From Dongia sedimenti (GTDB lineage Bacteria; Pseudomonadota; Alphaproteobacteria; Dongiales; Dongiaceae), in NCBI GenBank assembly GCA_030715195.1, contig JAUYVI010000001.1, positions 682,001 to 746,000 on the forward strand: a stretch of DNA of 64,000 nt. Direction: 5' to 3'. A program made the translations under genes and the position numbers. The notes below the pieces were generated by a model. The model did no database searches. It was not told the origin of the DNA and was given only the letters and a program-made list of their open reading frames with translations. How positions within the stretch are numbered: the stretch's first letter is position 1; every line of letters begins with the position of its first letter. Of the stretch, positions 26,620 to 34,927 are shown in pieces.

Positions 26620-26709
26620 CGTCATCCCGCGACTAGGTCGCGGGATCCACGCCTTGGGGCTCGAAGATAGAAAGGCGTGGATCCCGGGACCAAGTCCCGG
26701 GATGACGAC
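26620..26709. repeat. REP-like composite palindrome, copy 4 (permease-ATPase junction)
   Basis: The left arm is CGTCATCCCGCGACTAGG with TCGCGGGATCCACGCCTT. The right arm is AAGGCGTGGATCCCGGGACC with GTCCCGGGATGACG. It occupies most of the gap between permease and ATPase genes of one importer, just ahead of the ATPase start. Confidence 0.9.
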
Positions 26710-26729
26710 CGAGTGGGACGGTGGTGCTG

Positions 26730-27521
26730 ATGCCTAAGCTGGCGATAACGAATCTCAGCAAGACCTTCGGCGCCGGGCCGCGCGCCGTGACCGCCTTGCA
26801 GGGCGTCGATCTCGCGATCGGCGACAACGAGTTCCTGTCGCTGGTCGGCACGTCGGGCTGCGGCAAGAGCACCTTGCTGTCGATCGTCGCCGGGCTGGAA
26901 TCCCATGACGAAGGCGAGGTGCTGGTCGATGGCGTGCCGGTCGATGGCCCGGGCCTTGACCGCGGCGTGGTGTTCCAGAGCTACACGCTGTTCCCCTGGC
27001 TGACCGCGCGGCAGAATGTCGAGTTCGCGCTGAAGGAAGCGGGCATGCGCGGCAAGGAGGCCGTGGATGCCGCGCGCGACCACCTGAAGCTGGTCGGCCT
27101 CGACGGTTTCGCCGACAGCTATCCGCGCGAGCTCTCCGGCGGCATGAAGCAGCGCGTCGCCATCGCCCGGGCGCTCTCCTACCGGCCGAAGATGCTGCTG
27201 ATGGACGAGCCGTTCGGCGCCCTCGACGCGCTGACCCGGCATCACATGCAGGAGCTGCTGACCCGGATCTGGGAGCAGCACCGGCTGACCGTCCTCTTCA
27301 TCACCCATGACGTGGAGGAGGCGGTCTATATGTCGGACCGGGTCGCGGTGATGAGCAACCGCCCCGGCCGGATCAAGGAGATCATCGACATCGATCTCGA
27401 ACGCCCGCGCCATTACGACCTGGTGGCCAGCCCCAGGTTCCAGCAACTGCACCGCGCCGTGCTGGACTCGATCCGCGCGGAATCCATCGAAGTCGCGCAG
27501 CTCGGGTCGGCGCTCGCCTGA
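26730..27521 (+). CDS. ABC transporter ATP-binding protein, SsuB/TauB type
   Basis: This is a 263-residue ATPase. Walker A is GTSGCGKST (about residues 36-44), the Q-loop is VVFQSYTLFPWLT, the ABC signature is LSGGMKQR, Walker B is MLLMDEPFGALD, and the switch histidine is in FITHD. The EEAVYMSDRVAVMSNRPGRIKEI tail is typical of SsuB/TauB/NrtD. It energises the permease encoded just upstream. The ATG at 26730 follows an in-frame GTG at 26721, so the start could be three codons earlier. It converges with the next gene with only two bases between stops. Confidence 0.92.
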   Translation: MPKLAITNLSKTFGAGPRAVTALQGVDLAIGDNEFLSLVGTSGCGKSTLLSIVAGLESHDEGEVLVDGVPVDGPGLDRGVVFQSYTLFPWLTARQNVEFALKEAGMRGKEAVDAARDHLKLVGLDGFADSYPRELSGGMKQRVAIARALSYRPKMLLMDEPFGALDALTRHHMQELLTRIWEQHRLTVLFITHDVEEAVYMSDRVAVMSNRPGRIKEIIDIDLERPRHYDLVASPRFQQLHRAVLDSIRAESIEVAQLGSALA

Positions 27522-27523
27522 GG

Positions 27524-28834
27524 TCAGAATAGAATGCCGGTTGGCAGGTGACGTCCCGCCGGTCGGCTGTCGATCATGTCGCGAATGTAGATCTGGGCGC
27601 TGCCGCCGCCGTCCATGATGACGCCTTGTTGCGCGCCCAGTGCGCGCAGCAGGGCCGCCATTTCGCCGGTGGTGGCGCCGGTCGTGCCGGTTTTCTTTCT
27701 GTCGTCGCGTTCCTCTACCAGCAGGATGAGCGTCTTGCCGCCATCGGCGACACCGGCCACCGCGCGGGCATTGCGTCGATCGCCGGCGATATCGTCGGCA
27801 ATGCGCTGCCGGCCAAGCGCGGCTTGGCGGTGGACGTCGTTCCCGTTGTCCAGGATCAGGCCCAGCCCGCCGATCCCCTCGGACGCGCCGAGGCTCTCGA
27901 CCTGCCCTTTCAATTGCTGGGCGAAGCGCGGGACTGGCGCGACCTCGGCGACGAAGAAGGTGCCGTCGTTCCGCTGACCGAGAAAGCTCCGTGGCACGTC
28001 GTTGCGGATGCCGTCGAGGGTTCCCGGCTTCGGCCAGATCATCTTGCCGCCCTGGACCACCGGTCCCGCAGTCCGCAGCGTCTCCTCGTCCTCGATCTTC
28101 TTGCCTGCCAACCGCTTTGGATAGGCACGCTCGATCGTGGAATTCCAGTTGGAGAAGGTTCCTGTCACACCGCCGATCACACTGCTGCCCGCCTGCTCGA
28201 CCAACTCCTTGGTCAGCGCTCCGCTCTGCTGGAAACCGATCTTGATCCTTCCGGCAACTTTGACGGCATGGAGCGTGCCGCCTTTGAAGGCGATGGAGGC
28301 ATAGAGCACGCCCTTCTTGAGCGCCTGCCATTGGAGCTGCGCTGCCACCGCTTTCGCCTCGGTGCCGATCGGCTTCGGTTTGGTCTGCGACGACTGTCCA
28401 GGGGGGACCTGCGCGGGGGCCGCGGCGGCGGGAGGGTTCTGGTTGCCGGGGCGCTGCTCATGGGGTGCTTCGGCAATCAGGTCTTGATAGCCGTCGCGTG
28501 GCCAGCAGATCACCTGCTCGACGCAGGCACCGCAGCGGATCCATATCTGCCCATGAGTTGCGCCATAGAGCTGTTGCGCGACGCCAGGGTCCAGGACGAT
28601 AGCTTGACTGTCATAGAGCTGATCGTAATAGGACCGATCGGTGCCGCCGCACTGCGGATCTCGGCCGTATTGCCCGTTGCCGTACATCGGCCCGCCACCG
28701 GGCCCTTCCGGCTGACTGCCGGGGCTGTTGCTGTAGAACTCGTCGCCGCCGCTGCCGCCTGGTTCCTGCGCGTGGCCCGGCCACGTGGCCAGTAGCAAAA
28801 GTCCAGCGACCACCAGCTCCGTCGTCCGTCCCAT
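27524..28834 (-). CDS. Secreted protein with phosphodiester glycosidase (NAGPA) domain
   Basis: This is a 436-residue exported protein. A signal peptide (ELVVAGLLLLATWPGHA) is followed by about 60 residues rich in Gly, Pro, Ser and Tyr, then a region with a cysteine cluster (IRCGACVEQVICW) near residue 100, then a Pro/Gln-rich linker. The C-terminal ~230 residues fit the NAGPA fold (phosphodiester glycosidase): LKKGVLYASIAFKGG at its start, KTLILLVEERDD, TTGEMAALLRALGAQ and the hallmark MDGGGSAQIYI. Such enzymes remove GlcNAc or sugar phosphate caps from polymers. The N-terminal region is unrecognised. Confidence 0.75.
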   Translation of the reverse strand: MGRTTELVVAGLLLLATWPGHAQEPGGSGGDEFYSNSPGSQPEGPGGGPMYGNGQYGRDPQCGGTDRSYYDQLYDSQAIVLDPGVAQQLYGATHGQIWIRCGACVEQVICWPRDGYQDLIAEAPHEQRPGNQNPPAAAAPAQVPPGQSSQTKPKPIGTEAKAVAAQLQWQALKKGVLYASIAFKGGTLHAVKVAGRIKIGFQQSGALTKELVEQAGSSVIGGVTGTFSNWNSTIERAYPKRLAGKKIEDEETLRTAGPVVQGGKMIWPKPGTLDGIRNDVPRSFLGQRNDGTFFVAEVAPVPRFAQQLKGQVESLGASEGIGGLGLILDNGNDVHRQAALGRQRIADDIAGDRRNARAVAGVADGGKTLILLVEERDDRKKTGTTGATTGEMAALLRALGAQQGVIMDGGGSAQIYIRDMIDSRPAGRHLPTGILF

Positions 28835-28953
28835 TCCCAGCCCTCCAAGAGCAAAGCCGAAGATTGGAATACAGCGTGGGAGCGTAGCACGGAGCGGCGC
28901 CTGCTTCCAAAGGTTGCATGGCGGGTTGCTGACTTGCGTCCGTGCGGGAGATT

Positions 28954-28984
28954 TGCTAATTTCGGAATTAGCACATTAGCTAAT
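28954..28984 (+). promoter_or_regulatory. ArsR-type operator: two adjacent palindromes
   Basis: TGCTAATT-TCGG-AATTAGCA (28954-28973) is a perfect 8-4-8 inverted repeat. One base further, ATTAGCTAAT (28975-28984) is a perfect 10-base palindrome built from the same ATTAGC/GCTAAT half-site. It lies 12-43 bases before the ArsR start, where an autoregulatory operator is expected. Confidence 0.7.
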
Positions 28985-28996
28985 TATGAGATCAGG

Positions 28997-29341
28997 ATGT
29001 CGTTGGACAAGGTGTTCGAGGCTTTGGCGTCGCGGCCGCGGCGGGAGATTCTGGCCTATCTCTCGGCCGCCGAGCTGACCACGTCCGAGCTGGCCGAGCG
29101 GTTCCAGATGAGCGCGCCGACCATCTCGCGGCATCTCTCGGTGCTGGAGAACGCCGATCTCGTGGCGAGCGAACGGCGCGGCCAATACGTCTATTACCGG
29201 CTCAATCCCGACAATCTGGTGAACAGCCTGACCGGCTTCGCCTTCGAGCTTTGCCCGGTGGGACGGCCGTTGAAGCGGGAATCGGCCAAGATCGCAGCGG
29301 AGAAATCGAAGGGCAAAGCGGGGCAGCGAAAGCCCGCCTGA
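28997..29341 (+). CDS. ArsR-family winged-helix repressor (SdpR-like)
   Basis: This is a 114-residue ArsR/SmtB-type DNA-binding protein. The winged helix covers about residues 5-85: LDKVFEALASRPRREILAYL, the recognition helix region SAPTISRHLSVLENADLV, and the wing SERRGQYVYYRL. No cysteine or histidine metal-site pair is evident, so it is not an obvious metal sensor and is closer to SdpR-type members. A lysine-rich tail follows. The operator just upstream suggests autoregulation, and the desaturase 28 bases downstream is probably in the same operon. The ATG at 28997 has TCAGG directly before it. Confidence 0.85.
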   Translation: MSLDKVFEALASRPRREILAYLSAAELTTSELAERFQMSAPTISRHLSVLENADLVASERRGQYVYYRLNPDNLVNSLTGFAFELCPVGRPLKRESAKIAAEKSKGKAGQRKPA

Positions 29342-29369
29342 TCCTTTCGCAGACGAAGGGGGATCGACC

Positions 29370-30662
29370 ATGATGCCATTACCGGAAAGCCTGAAGCAAC
29401 ATCGCGTTTCGGCCGTCGATGTCGCGAGTGTCTGCGACGGGGCGGTCGTCTTTGCGCCGGCGAAATCGCTCTGGTTCTTCGGCATGGCTTCGGCGGCGCT
29501 GATCGGCTGCAGTCTGTTCTTCACCTGGTCCGGCTTGCTGGTCTTCTTCCTGGTGACCGGCGCCGTGCTGCTGTTCGGCCATTCGCTGGGTTCCCATCGC
29601 AAGCTCATCCACAACAGTTTCGCATGCCCGGCCTGGCTGGAGTACTTCCTGGTTTACATGGGCGTGCAGGTCGGTCTCTCCGGGCCGCTGGGGCTGATGC
29701 GGGCGCATGAGCTGCGCGACTATGCCCAGCGCCTGCCGGTCTGCCACGACTACCTGCGCCACGGCCGCGGCTTCTGGTTGGATGGCTGGTGGCAGCTGAA
29801 TTGCGAGCTCAGGCTTGCCAATCCGCCGTCGGTCACCATCGAGGAGCGCGTCTCCGGCAACCGGTTCTATCGCTTCCTGGAAGCGACCTGGATGCTGCAA
29901 CAGATTCCACCGGCATTGGCCCTCTACGCGCTGGGCGGCTGGAGCTTCGTGTTCTTCGGCACCTGCGCCAGGGTCACCGCGGGCGTGCTCGGCCATTGGC
30001 TGATCGGGCATTTCGCGCACAACCAGGGCGGCATGCATTTCAAGGTCGAGGCGGCCGCGGTGCAGGGGCGCAACATCCACTTGACCTCGATCCTGACCAT
30101 GGGCGAGTGCTGGCACAACAACCACCACGCTTTCCCGGGCTCGGCGCGGCTCGGCCTCTTCCCCGGCGAGTGGGATCCCGGCTGGTGGATGCTGCTGGTG
30201 TTCCGCCGCTTCGGCCTGGCCTGGAACTTCCGCCTGCCGGAACATATCCCGGCGCGCGCCGAGCTCGCGCGGGTCGATGCGCTGAGCGGCTCGCTGCTGG
30301 CGCCGCCGCGCTATCGGATCGACGCGCCGCGCTTCGAGCCGTTGCGCCTGCGCCTGCTGTGGGATCGCCTGCGTTCGAACCACGGCGACGCGCCCGCGCG
30401 CCTGGAATGGCCGGCCTCGATCCTGAGCGAACGCGCGATGCGCAGCCTGTTCGGGCGCAAGGTGGCGCTCGAGGTCGATCCGGCGCTGACCTTGCTGGTG
30501 CTGCATGAAGGGAACCGGAGCTACTATGGCTTCCCGGCGGTCTGCATGGCACTCGGGCGGCGCAATCGCTTCACCCGGATGATCGCGCTCGCCCTGATGC
30601 CGCTGGCGGTCGCTCTGGAAGCGGTGCGGCAGGCGTTCGCCTTCCGGCCCGAGGCGGTCTGA
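29370..30662 (+). CDS. Membrane fatty acid desaturase family protein
   Basis: This is a 430-residue diiron desaturase-type membrane protein. Histidine box 1 is HSLGSH (71-76) followed by His81. The third box is HNNHH (249-253) in GECWHNNHHAFPGSARLG. Box 2, usually HRxHH, is replaced by RAHELRDYAQ (about 111-120), a variant of some delta-9-type bacterial relatives. Membrane segments lie at about 35-70, 90-110 and 175-215. The C-terminal ~130 residues extend beyond the normal desaturase core. It probably introduces double bonds into acyl chains under control of the upstream ArsR protein. Its 3' end overlaps the convergent radical-SAM gene by 92 bases. Confidence 0.82.
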   Translation: MMPLPESLKQHRVSAVDVASVCDGAVVFAPAKSLWFFGMASAALIGCSLFFTWSGLLVFFLVTGAVLLFGHSLGSHRKLIHNSFACPAWLEYFLVYMGVQVGLSGPLGLMRAHELRDYAQRLPVCHDYLRHGRGFWLDGWWQLNCELRLANPPSVTIEERVSGNRFYRFLEATWMLQQIPPALALYALGGWSFVFFGTCARVTAGVLGHWLIGHFAHNQGGMHFKVEAAAVQGRNIHLTSILTMGECWHNNHHAFPGSARLGLFPGEWDPGWWMLLVFRRFGLAWNFRLPEHIPARAELARVDALSGSLLAPPRYRIDAPRFEPLRLRLLWDRLRSNHGDAPARLEWPASILSERAMRSLFGRKVALEVDPALTLLVLHEGNRSYYGFPAVCMALGRRNRFTRMIALALMPLAVALEAVRQAFAFRPEAV

Positions 30663-32181
30663 CCACGCGCAGAGCTTCCTCTTCGGCATCCTGTGGCGCG
30701 CCCCGGAAGGCGGCGACGCTGGGACCGGCAGCGGTTCGGCGGTCGCGCAAGAAGAAGTTCTTGATTTCGTAGGGCCAGACGCGGCGGCCCATCTGCGAAT
30801 ACCAGCGCATGCTCTGGCGCAAGACGGCGTCAGGGTGGAGATAGGTGCGCCAGAGCGCCTTGGGGCGTGCCTGCAGGACCACCTCGGTGAGCTTGACCCA
30901 GAGCAGCACGCGCCAGGGCGGCACATGGCGGGTCGCCAGAACCTGGTGCTTGTAGTCCCAGCGGCTGCGGTCGAGCTGGATCACCCGCCTTGCCGCGGCC
31001 AGACGGAAATACGGCGTCCAGCGGTGCGGCGTCACGTAGAGCAGCTGGATCTGGTCGGGGTCGTAGGTGAGCAGGTGGCGCATGCCCCGCCAATAGTCGC
31101 GGTCGCGCTCTTCCTCGAAGCCGACCACCCAGGTCGCCATGGAGAGGATGCCGTTCTTGCGGAGCTCCCGGATCGCCTGGCGGTCGGTCGCGGTGCCGCC
31201 GCCTTTCTGGATCAGCTTCAGGGTCGCCGGGTCGGTATTCTCCATGCCGAGCAGGAAACGGATGACGCCTGCTTTCTTGTAGAGGTGCAGCAGATCGGCA
31301 TCACGCACGATGTCGTCGGCCCGGGTCGAGCCGACCAGCAGCACGGGCACATTTTCGGCGATCAGGGCTTCGAGAAAGGCCTTCCAGGCGATGCGCGAGA
31401 CGGTCGGGTTCTCGTCGGCGAAGTTGAACAGCTCGACCCCGTGCTCGCGGTGCAGCCGGGCGAGCTCGGCGGCGAAGCGCTTGGGGTCGCGGTGGCGCCA
31501 GCGGGTCCAGAAGCCGCGCTGGCCGCAGTAATTGCAGAGATGCGGGCAGCCGCGGGAGAATTGCACCACGACCGCACGCTTGCCGCCCCAATAGCTGTAG
31601 CGCTTGAAGTCGATCAGCTCCCAGCCGACCCGATAGGCGTCGAGATCCTGGATCACCGGTGCGGCCAGGTTCGCTATGGCCTTGAAGCCCCGTCGATAGG
31701 CGATGCCTGGAATATGCCCGAGTTCGATGTCCGCGACGGCGATATCCCGCAGCGCGCCGCCGCCGTCGAGCGCCGCCATCAATTGCCGTGCGGTCTCCTC
31801 GCCTTCGCCGCGGACGATGACGTCGATCTCCGGCACCTCGGCCAGGATCTCGCGCCAATGATAGGTCGGGAAGACACCGCCGTAGATCATGCGCGCGGCC
31901 GGCAGAACGGGTCGCAGCGCGCGGAAGATCGCCGTCGCACTCGGATGACCGGAGGTCGATCCTGAATGACCGATCAGCACGGCATCCGGCGCGAAGGCGA
32001 GGGCGTCGCGGACGATGTCGGCGAGCGGCATGGGCCCGAACTCGGCGTCCAGCAGGCGAACCGTGTGCCCGTCATCGATCAGCGGCCCAGCGATCGACAG
32101 CAGGCCGAGCGGCGGCAGATGGTCGTCCGGAATGCGGCTGCCGATCGCCGGATGCGGTGGATTGATGATCAGGATGCGCAT
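30571..32181 (-). CDS. B12-binding-type radical SAM protein
   Basis: This is a 536-residue enzyme. The N-terminal ~180 residues form a cobalamin-binding-like Rossmann domain (MRILIINPPHP, YGGVFPTYHWREIL, VIVRGEGEET). The radical SAM core binds its 4Fe-4S cluster by Cys212, Cys216 and Cys219 (CPHLCNYC). ENTDPATLKLIQKGG and QLLYVTPHRWTPYF follow. The classic DxHxxG cobalamin loop is not seen, so B12 binding may be lost or base-off in a different way. Such proteins are often annotated as BchE-like cyclases, but no other bacteriochlorophyll gene is here and the N-terminus differs from BchE. Substrate unknown. The C-terminal ~30 residues are Pro/Arg-rich and overlap the desaturase gene. Confidence 0.78.
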   Translation of the reverse strand: MRILIINPPHPAIGSRIPDDHLPPLGLLSIAGPLIDDGHTVRLLDAEFGPMPLADIVRDALAFAPDAVLIGHSGSTSGHPSATAIFRALRPVLPAARMIYGGVFPTYHWREILAEVPEIDVIVRGEGEETARQLMAALDGGGALRDIAVADIELGHIPGIAYRRGFKAIANLAAPVIQDLDAYRVGWELIDFKRYSYWGGKRAVVVQFSRGCPHLCNYCGQRGFWTRWRHRDPKRFAAELARLHREHGVELFNFADENPTVSRIAWKAFLEALIAENVPVLLVGSTRADDIVRDADLLHLYKKAGVIRFLLGMENTDPATLKLIQKGGGTATDRQAIRELRKNGILSMATWVVGFEEERDRDYWRGMRHLLTYDPDQIQLLYVTPHRWTPYFRLAAARRVIQLDRSRWDYKHQVLATRHVPPWRVLLWVKLTEVVLQARPKALWRTYLHPDAVLRQSMRWYSQMGRRVWPYEIKNFFLRDRRTAAGPSVAAFRGAPQDAEEEALRVVRPPRAGRRTPAAPLPERPPAASGRARSSG

Positions 32182-32305
32182 GAGCTTCCCCCGAGGCTGA
32201 GTCGGCGGCAATGCCGACGCGCTCTTGCTACCGGGGAAGTCCGGCGCCTTTCCGGCGCGCCAAAGGTTTAATCGAGGAAGGTGCGGCTAAATCGTGGAAG
32301 CTCGG

Positions 32306-32866
32306 CTAGAGCGCGATCCGGAACAGCAGCTCTTCCGTGCCGCCATAGGCCGCGATCTTGCGGCGCGGGCCGATGAGGGTGCCGCCGTTGGCCTGGATCA
32401 CTTTCTGCGAGGAGAGGTTGCCGGGCTGGGTGGTGAGCTCGACATGATCGAGGCCGCGCGCCCGCGCCTGGTCGAGCAGCAGGCGCAGGCCGGCGGTCGC
32501 GTAGCCGCGGCGCTGCTTCCAGAGCACGATCGAATAGCCGATATGGCCGAGGCAGTAATCGGGCAAGGCCGAGGTGCCGTTCTGCCAGCGGAAGCCGAAG
32601 GAGCCGCAGAAATCGCCGTCCCAGCCCCAGAGGAAGTAGCCGGGCAGGCGCGGCCGCGTGGTGCCGTCGGGCAGGGTGATCGGGGCGCCCTTGGCCTCGG
32701 CGTCGGTGAGCGCGGCGACGAAGCCGGCGGGATCCTCGACGATCCTTGCGAGATGGAGCAAAGCGGTGCGCTCGGGGCTGACATTGTCCGGCGACCAGCC
32801 GCGTTGCAGCGCATCCCGGTATCCGGGCAGCCGCTCCAAGGTGGGTGGGACGAGTTCGAACGCCAT
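32306..32866 (-). CDS. GNAT-family N-acetyltransferase
   Basis: This 186-residue protein shows the GNAT acetyl-CoA site as KQRRGYATAGLRLLL (a Q/RxxGxA-type loop at about residues 117-131). A beta-strand GHIGYSIV precedes it and GLDHVELTTQPGNLSSQKVI follows, as in RimJ/RimL-like members. The substrate is unknown. It starts 7 bases after the stop of the sugar permease gene on the same strand, so it is likely the last gene of that operon. Confidence 0.82.
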   Translation of the reverse strand: MAFELVPPTLERLPGYRDALQRGWSPDNVSPERTALLHLARIVEDPAGFVAALTDAEAKGAPITLPDGTTRPRLPGYFLWGWDGDFCGSFGFRWQNGTSALPDYCLGHIGYSIVLWKQRRGYATAGLRLLLDQARARGLDHVELTTQPGNLSSQKVIQANGGTLIGPRRKIAAYGGTEELLFRIAL

Positions 32867-32873
32867 GCGCGGC

Positions 32874-33827
32874 CTAGCGCGACTCCCGCTCGCCGCCGGC
32901 GATGGCGATCACGGCGATGATGATGAGGCCGGTCGCGACCAGGCGGATGCCGGCGCTGGCGCCGAAGGTGTTCAGCATGGTGACCAGCAGGAACATGAAC
33001 AACGCCGCGCCCCAGATGCCGGGCACGCTCGCCCGGCCGCCGGCCACCGAGGTGCCGCCAATGACGACGACCGCGATCGAGCCCAGCAGGTATTCCGAGC
33101 CCATGTCGAGCGCTGGGCCGCCGGAGAAGCCGGCCAGCAGGATGCCGCAGATCGCCGATAGCATGGCGCTCGCCACGTAGGTGAGAAAGCGGAAGCGCTC
33201 GACCGGGATGTTGGCGAGCCAGGCGGCGCGGCTGTTCTGGCCGATCGCCGAAATGGCGCGGCCGTAATAGCTGCGGCCCACGATGATCCCGACCACGACC
33301 GAGAAGAGGACGGTGAGAATGGCGATCCAGGGCACGCCGAAGGTGTCGCCGGTGGTAAAGGCGTCGAGCGCCGGCGGCGGCTTGATGCGGAGGCCGCGGT
33401 TGTAGGCGATGGCGCTTGATTGCACCAGGAAGCTCATCGAGAGCGTGGCGATGATCGGCGGGATGCGCAGGAAGCGGATCAGGCCGTAATTGAGCGCGCC
33501 GACCACCGCGCCGGCGGCCAGCGCCGCGACGATGCCGAGGATGAGCAGAGAATCCTGCTCGTTCATCACCTTCATGGCGACGGTGCCGCAGAGCGTGATG
33601 GTGGCCGGGATCGAGAGATCGACATTGCCGGGGCCGGTGGTGATGACCAGCATCTGCCCGGTGCCGACGATCACGGTGAAGCAGGCGAAGGAGAGTGCCG
33701 CGGTGACGATGGCGCCGGCGCCCTGGCCCTCGGTGAAGGCGATGGTGGCGAGCCAGACGGCGACCGCGCCGACAAAGGACCAGATCCAGGGCGTCTGGTG
33801 CAGCTTGCGCAGCATGGTAGCGTTCAT
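32874..33827 (-). CDS. Sugar ABC transporter permease 2 (RbsC-like, CUT2)
   Basis: This is a 317-residue membrane permease of the ribose/xylose (CUT2) class with about eight to ten helices. The class-typical TGPGNVDLSIPATITLCG segment is present, as is the cytoplasmic loop SYYGRAISAIGQNSRAAWLANIPVERFRF that couples to the ATPase, and GGTSVAGGRASVPG near the end. Its ATG overlaps the stop of the other permease by 4 bases (ATGA), so the pair is translated together and probably forms a heterodimer. Confidence 0.9.
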   Translation of the reverse strand: MNATMLRKLHQTPWIWSFVGAVAVWLATIAFTEGQGAGAIVTAALSFACFTVIVGTGQMLVITTGPGNVDLSIPATITLCGTVAMKVMNEQDSLLILGIVAALAAGAVVGALNYGLIRFLRIPPIIATLSMSFLVQSSAIAYNRGLRIKPPPALDAFTTGDTFGVPWIAILTVLFSVVVGIIVGRSYYGRAISAIGQNSRAAWLANIPVERFRFLTYVASAMLSAICGILLAGFSGGPALDMGSEYLLGSIAVVVIGGTSVAGGRASVPGIWGAALFMFLLVTMLNTFGASAGIRLVATGLIIIAVIAIAGGERESR

Positions 33828-34762
33828 CGCGCGCTCCCGCGGGTGATGGCGGCGCGCAGCGCCAGCACGATGATCAGAATGGCGCCCTGGGCGCCGATCT
33901 GCCAGTCGGGCGAGATGCGCAGGAAGATCAGGAACGAGGCCGCGAGCGCCAGGGTGATGGCACCCAGCACCGCGCCGACCGGCGAGACCCGCCCGCCGAT
34001 GAACTCGCCGCCGCCGAGGATGACGCCGGCGATGGAATAGAGCGTGTAGCGGTCGGCGATATGGGCGTCGGCGGCGCTGGTGAGGCCGATCAGCGACAGG
34101 CCGGAGAGCACGCCGAAGCTGCCGGCCAGGCCGAACATCACCATCTTGGTCTTCAGCAGCGACCAGCCGGCGCGGGCGACCGCCTTGGGATTTCCGCCGG
34201 TGCCGCGCAGCACCACGCCGTAGGAGGAATGCATCAGGCCGATCTGGACGACGGCCGCGATCACGATCGCGGCGATGATCGGGAAGGGAACACCCGGCAC
34301 CTTCAGGTTCATCAGCCCGTGCAGCCATTCGGGCGCCTTGCCGCCGGGGGTCGGCAGCAGCAGCACGGCGATCCCCAGCCAGACGAAGGACATGCCGAGG
34401 GTGACGACGATCGAGGGCAGGTTGCGCAGATGGATGAGCGCGCCCATCGCCACGTAGGCCGCGATGCAGAGCAGCAGCAGCAGGGCGCCGAGCAGCGGCT
34501 CGGTCGGCAGGTACAATCCGGCGATGCAGGTGGTGAGGCCGACGAAGCTGCCGATCGAGAGATCGAGGTCGTTGACCGCGATGACGAACATCTGCGCCAG
34601 GGTGGCGAGCGCGATCGGCACGGCGTATTGCAGCATCAGGGTGAGGCCGAACTGACTCATAGCGAGCGGCTGCTTGATGAAGATCGCCACCAGCAGGACG
34701 GCCAGGGTTATGGCCGGGAGGGCGCGGCGCAGCAGGTCGCGGTTGAGGAGCAGCGCGGTCAT
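33824..34762 (-). CDS. Sugar ABC transporter permease 1 (RbsC-like, CUT2)
   Basis: This is a 312-residue permease. Signature regions are AVNDLDLSIGSFVGLTTC, the coupling loop SSYGVVLRGTGGNPKAVARAGW, and GVILGGGEFIGGRVSPVGAVLG. It has about eight hydrophobic segments. The ATG at 34762 gives TALLLNRDLLRRALPAITLAVLLVAIF as first helix. It is transcribed after the ATPase gene, with a REP-like element in the 165-base gap between them. Confidence 0.9.
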   Translation of the reverse strand: MTALLLNRDLLRRALPAITLAVLLVAIFIKQPLAMSQFGLTLMLQYAVPIALATLAQMFVIAVNDLDLSIGSFVGLTTCIAGLYLPTEPLLGALLLLLCIAAYVAMGALIHLRNLPSIVVTLGMSFVWLGIAVLLLPTPGGKAPEWLHGLMNLKVPGVPFPIIAAIVIAAVVQIGLMHSSYGVVLRGTGGNPKAVARAGWSLLKTKMVMFGLAGSFGVLSGLSLIGLTSAADAHIADRYTLYSIAGVILGGGEFIGGRVSPVGAVLGAITLALAASFLIFLRISPDWQIGAQGAILIIVLALRAAITRGSAR

Positions 34763-34793
34763 GGTTGTATTCCGGTGGGAGCCACACACCCAA

Positions 34794-34884
34794 CCGTCAT
34801 CCCCGCGCTAGGCGCGGGGATCCACGCCTTGGGTGTTGCAGCATAAAAAGGCGTGGATCCCCGGACCAAGTCCGGGGATGACGG
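34794..34884. repeat. REP-like composite palindrome, copy 5 (ATPase-permease junction)
   Basis: The left arm is CCGTCATCCCCGCGCTAGG with GCGCGGGGATCCACGCCTT, nearly identical to copy 1. The right arm is AAGGCGTGGATCCCCGGACC with GTCCGGGGATGACGG. It fills the gap between ATPase and permease genes of the sugar importer. Confidence 0.9.
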
Positions 34885-34927
34885 CGGAGTTGGGATGAGC
34901 ATCCAGTTACGAGCGGGACGCATCATC

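Noticed and set aside
26622..28331. A minus-strand frame of 569 codons over the ABC ATPase and the NAGPA gene
   Set aside because: It is out of frame with the NAGPA gene and antisense to the ATPase; it also reads through a REP element.
30571..32181. Naming the radical-SAM gene bchE
   Set aside because: The N-terminus and cluster context differ from authentic BchE, and no other bacteriochlorophyll genes are present, so only the superfamily is called.
32874..34793. A 639-codon minus-strand frame that ends as the sugar permease 2
   Set aside because: Only its last 317 codons are a real permease; the first part is a shifted reading of permease 1, whose own frame is intact.
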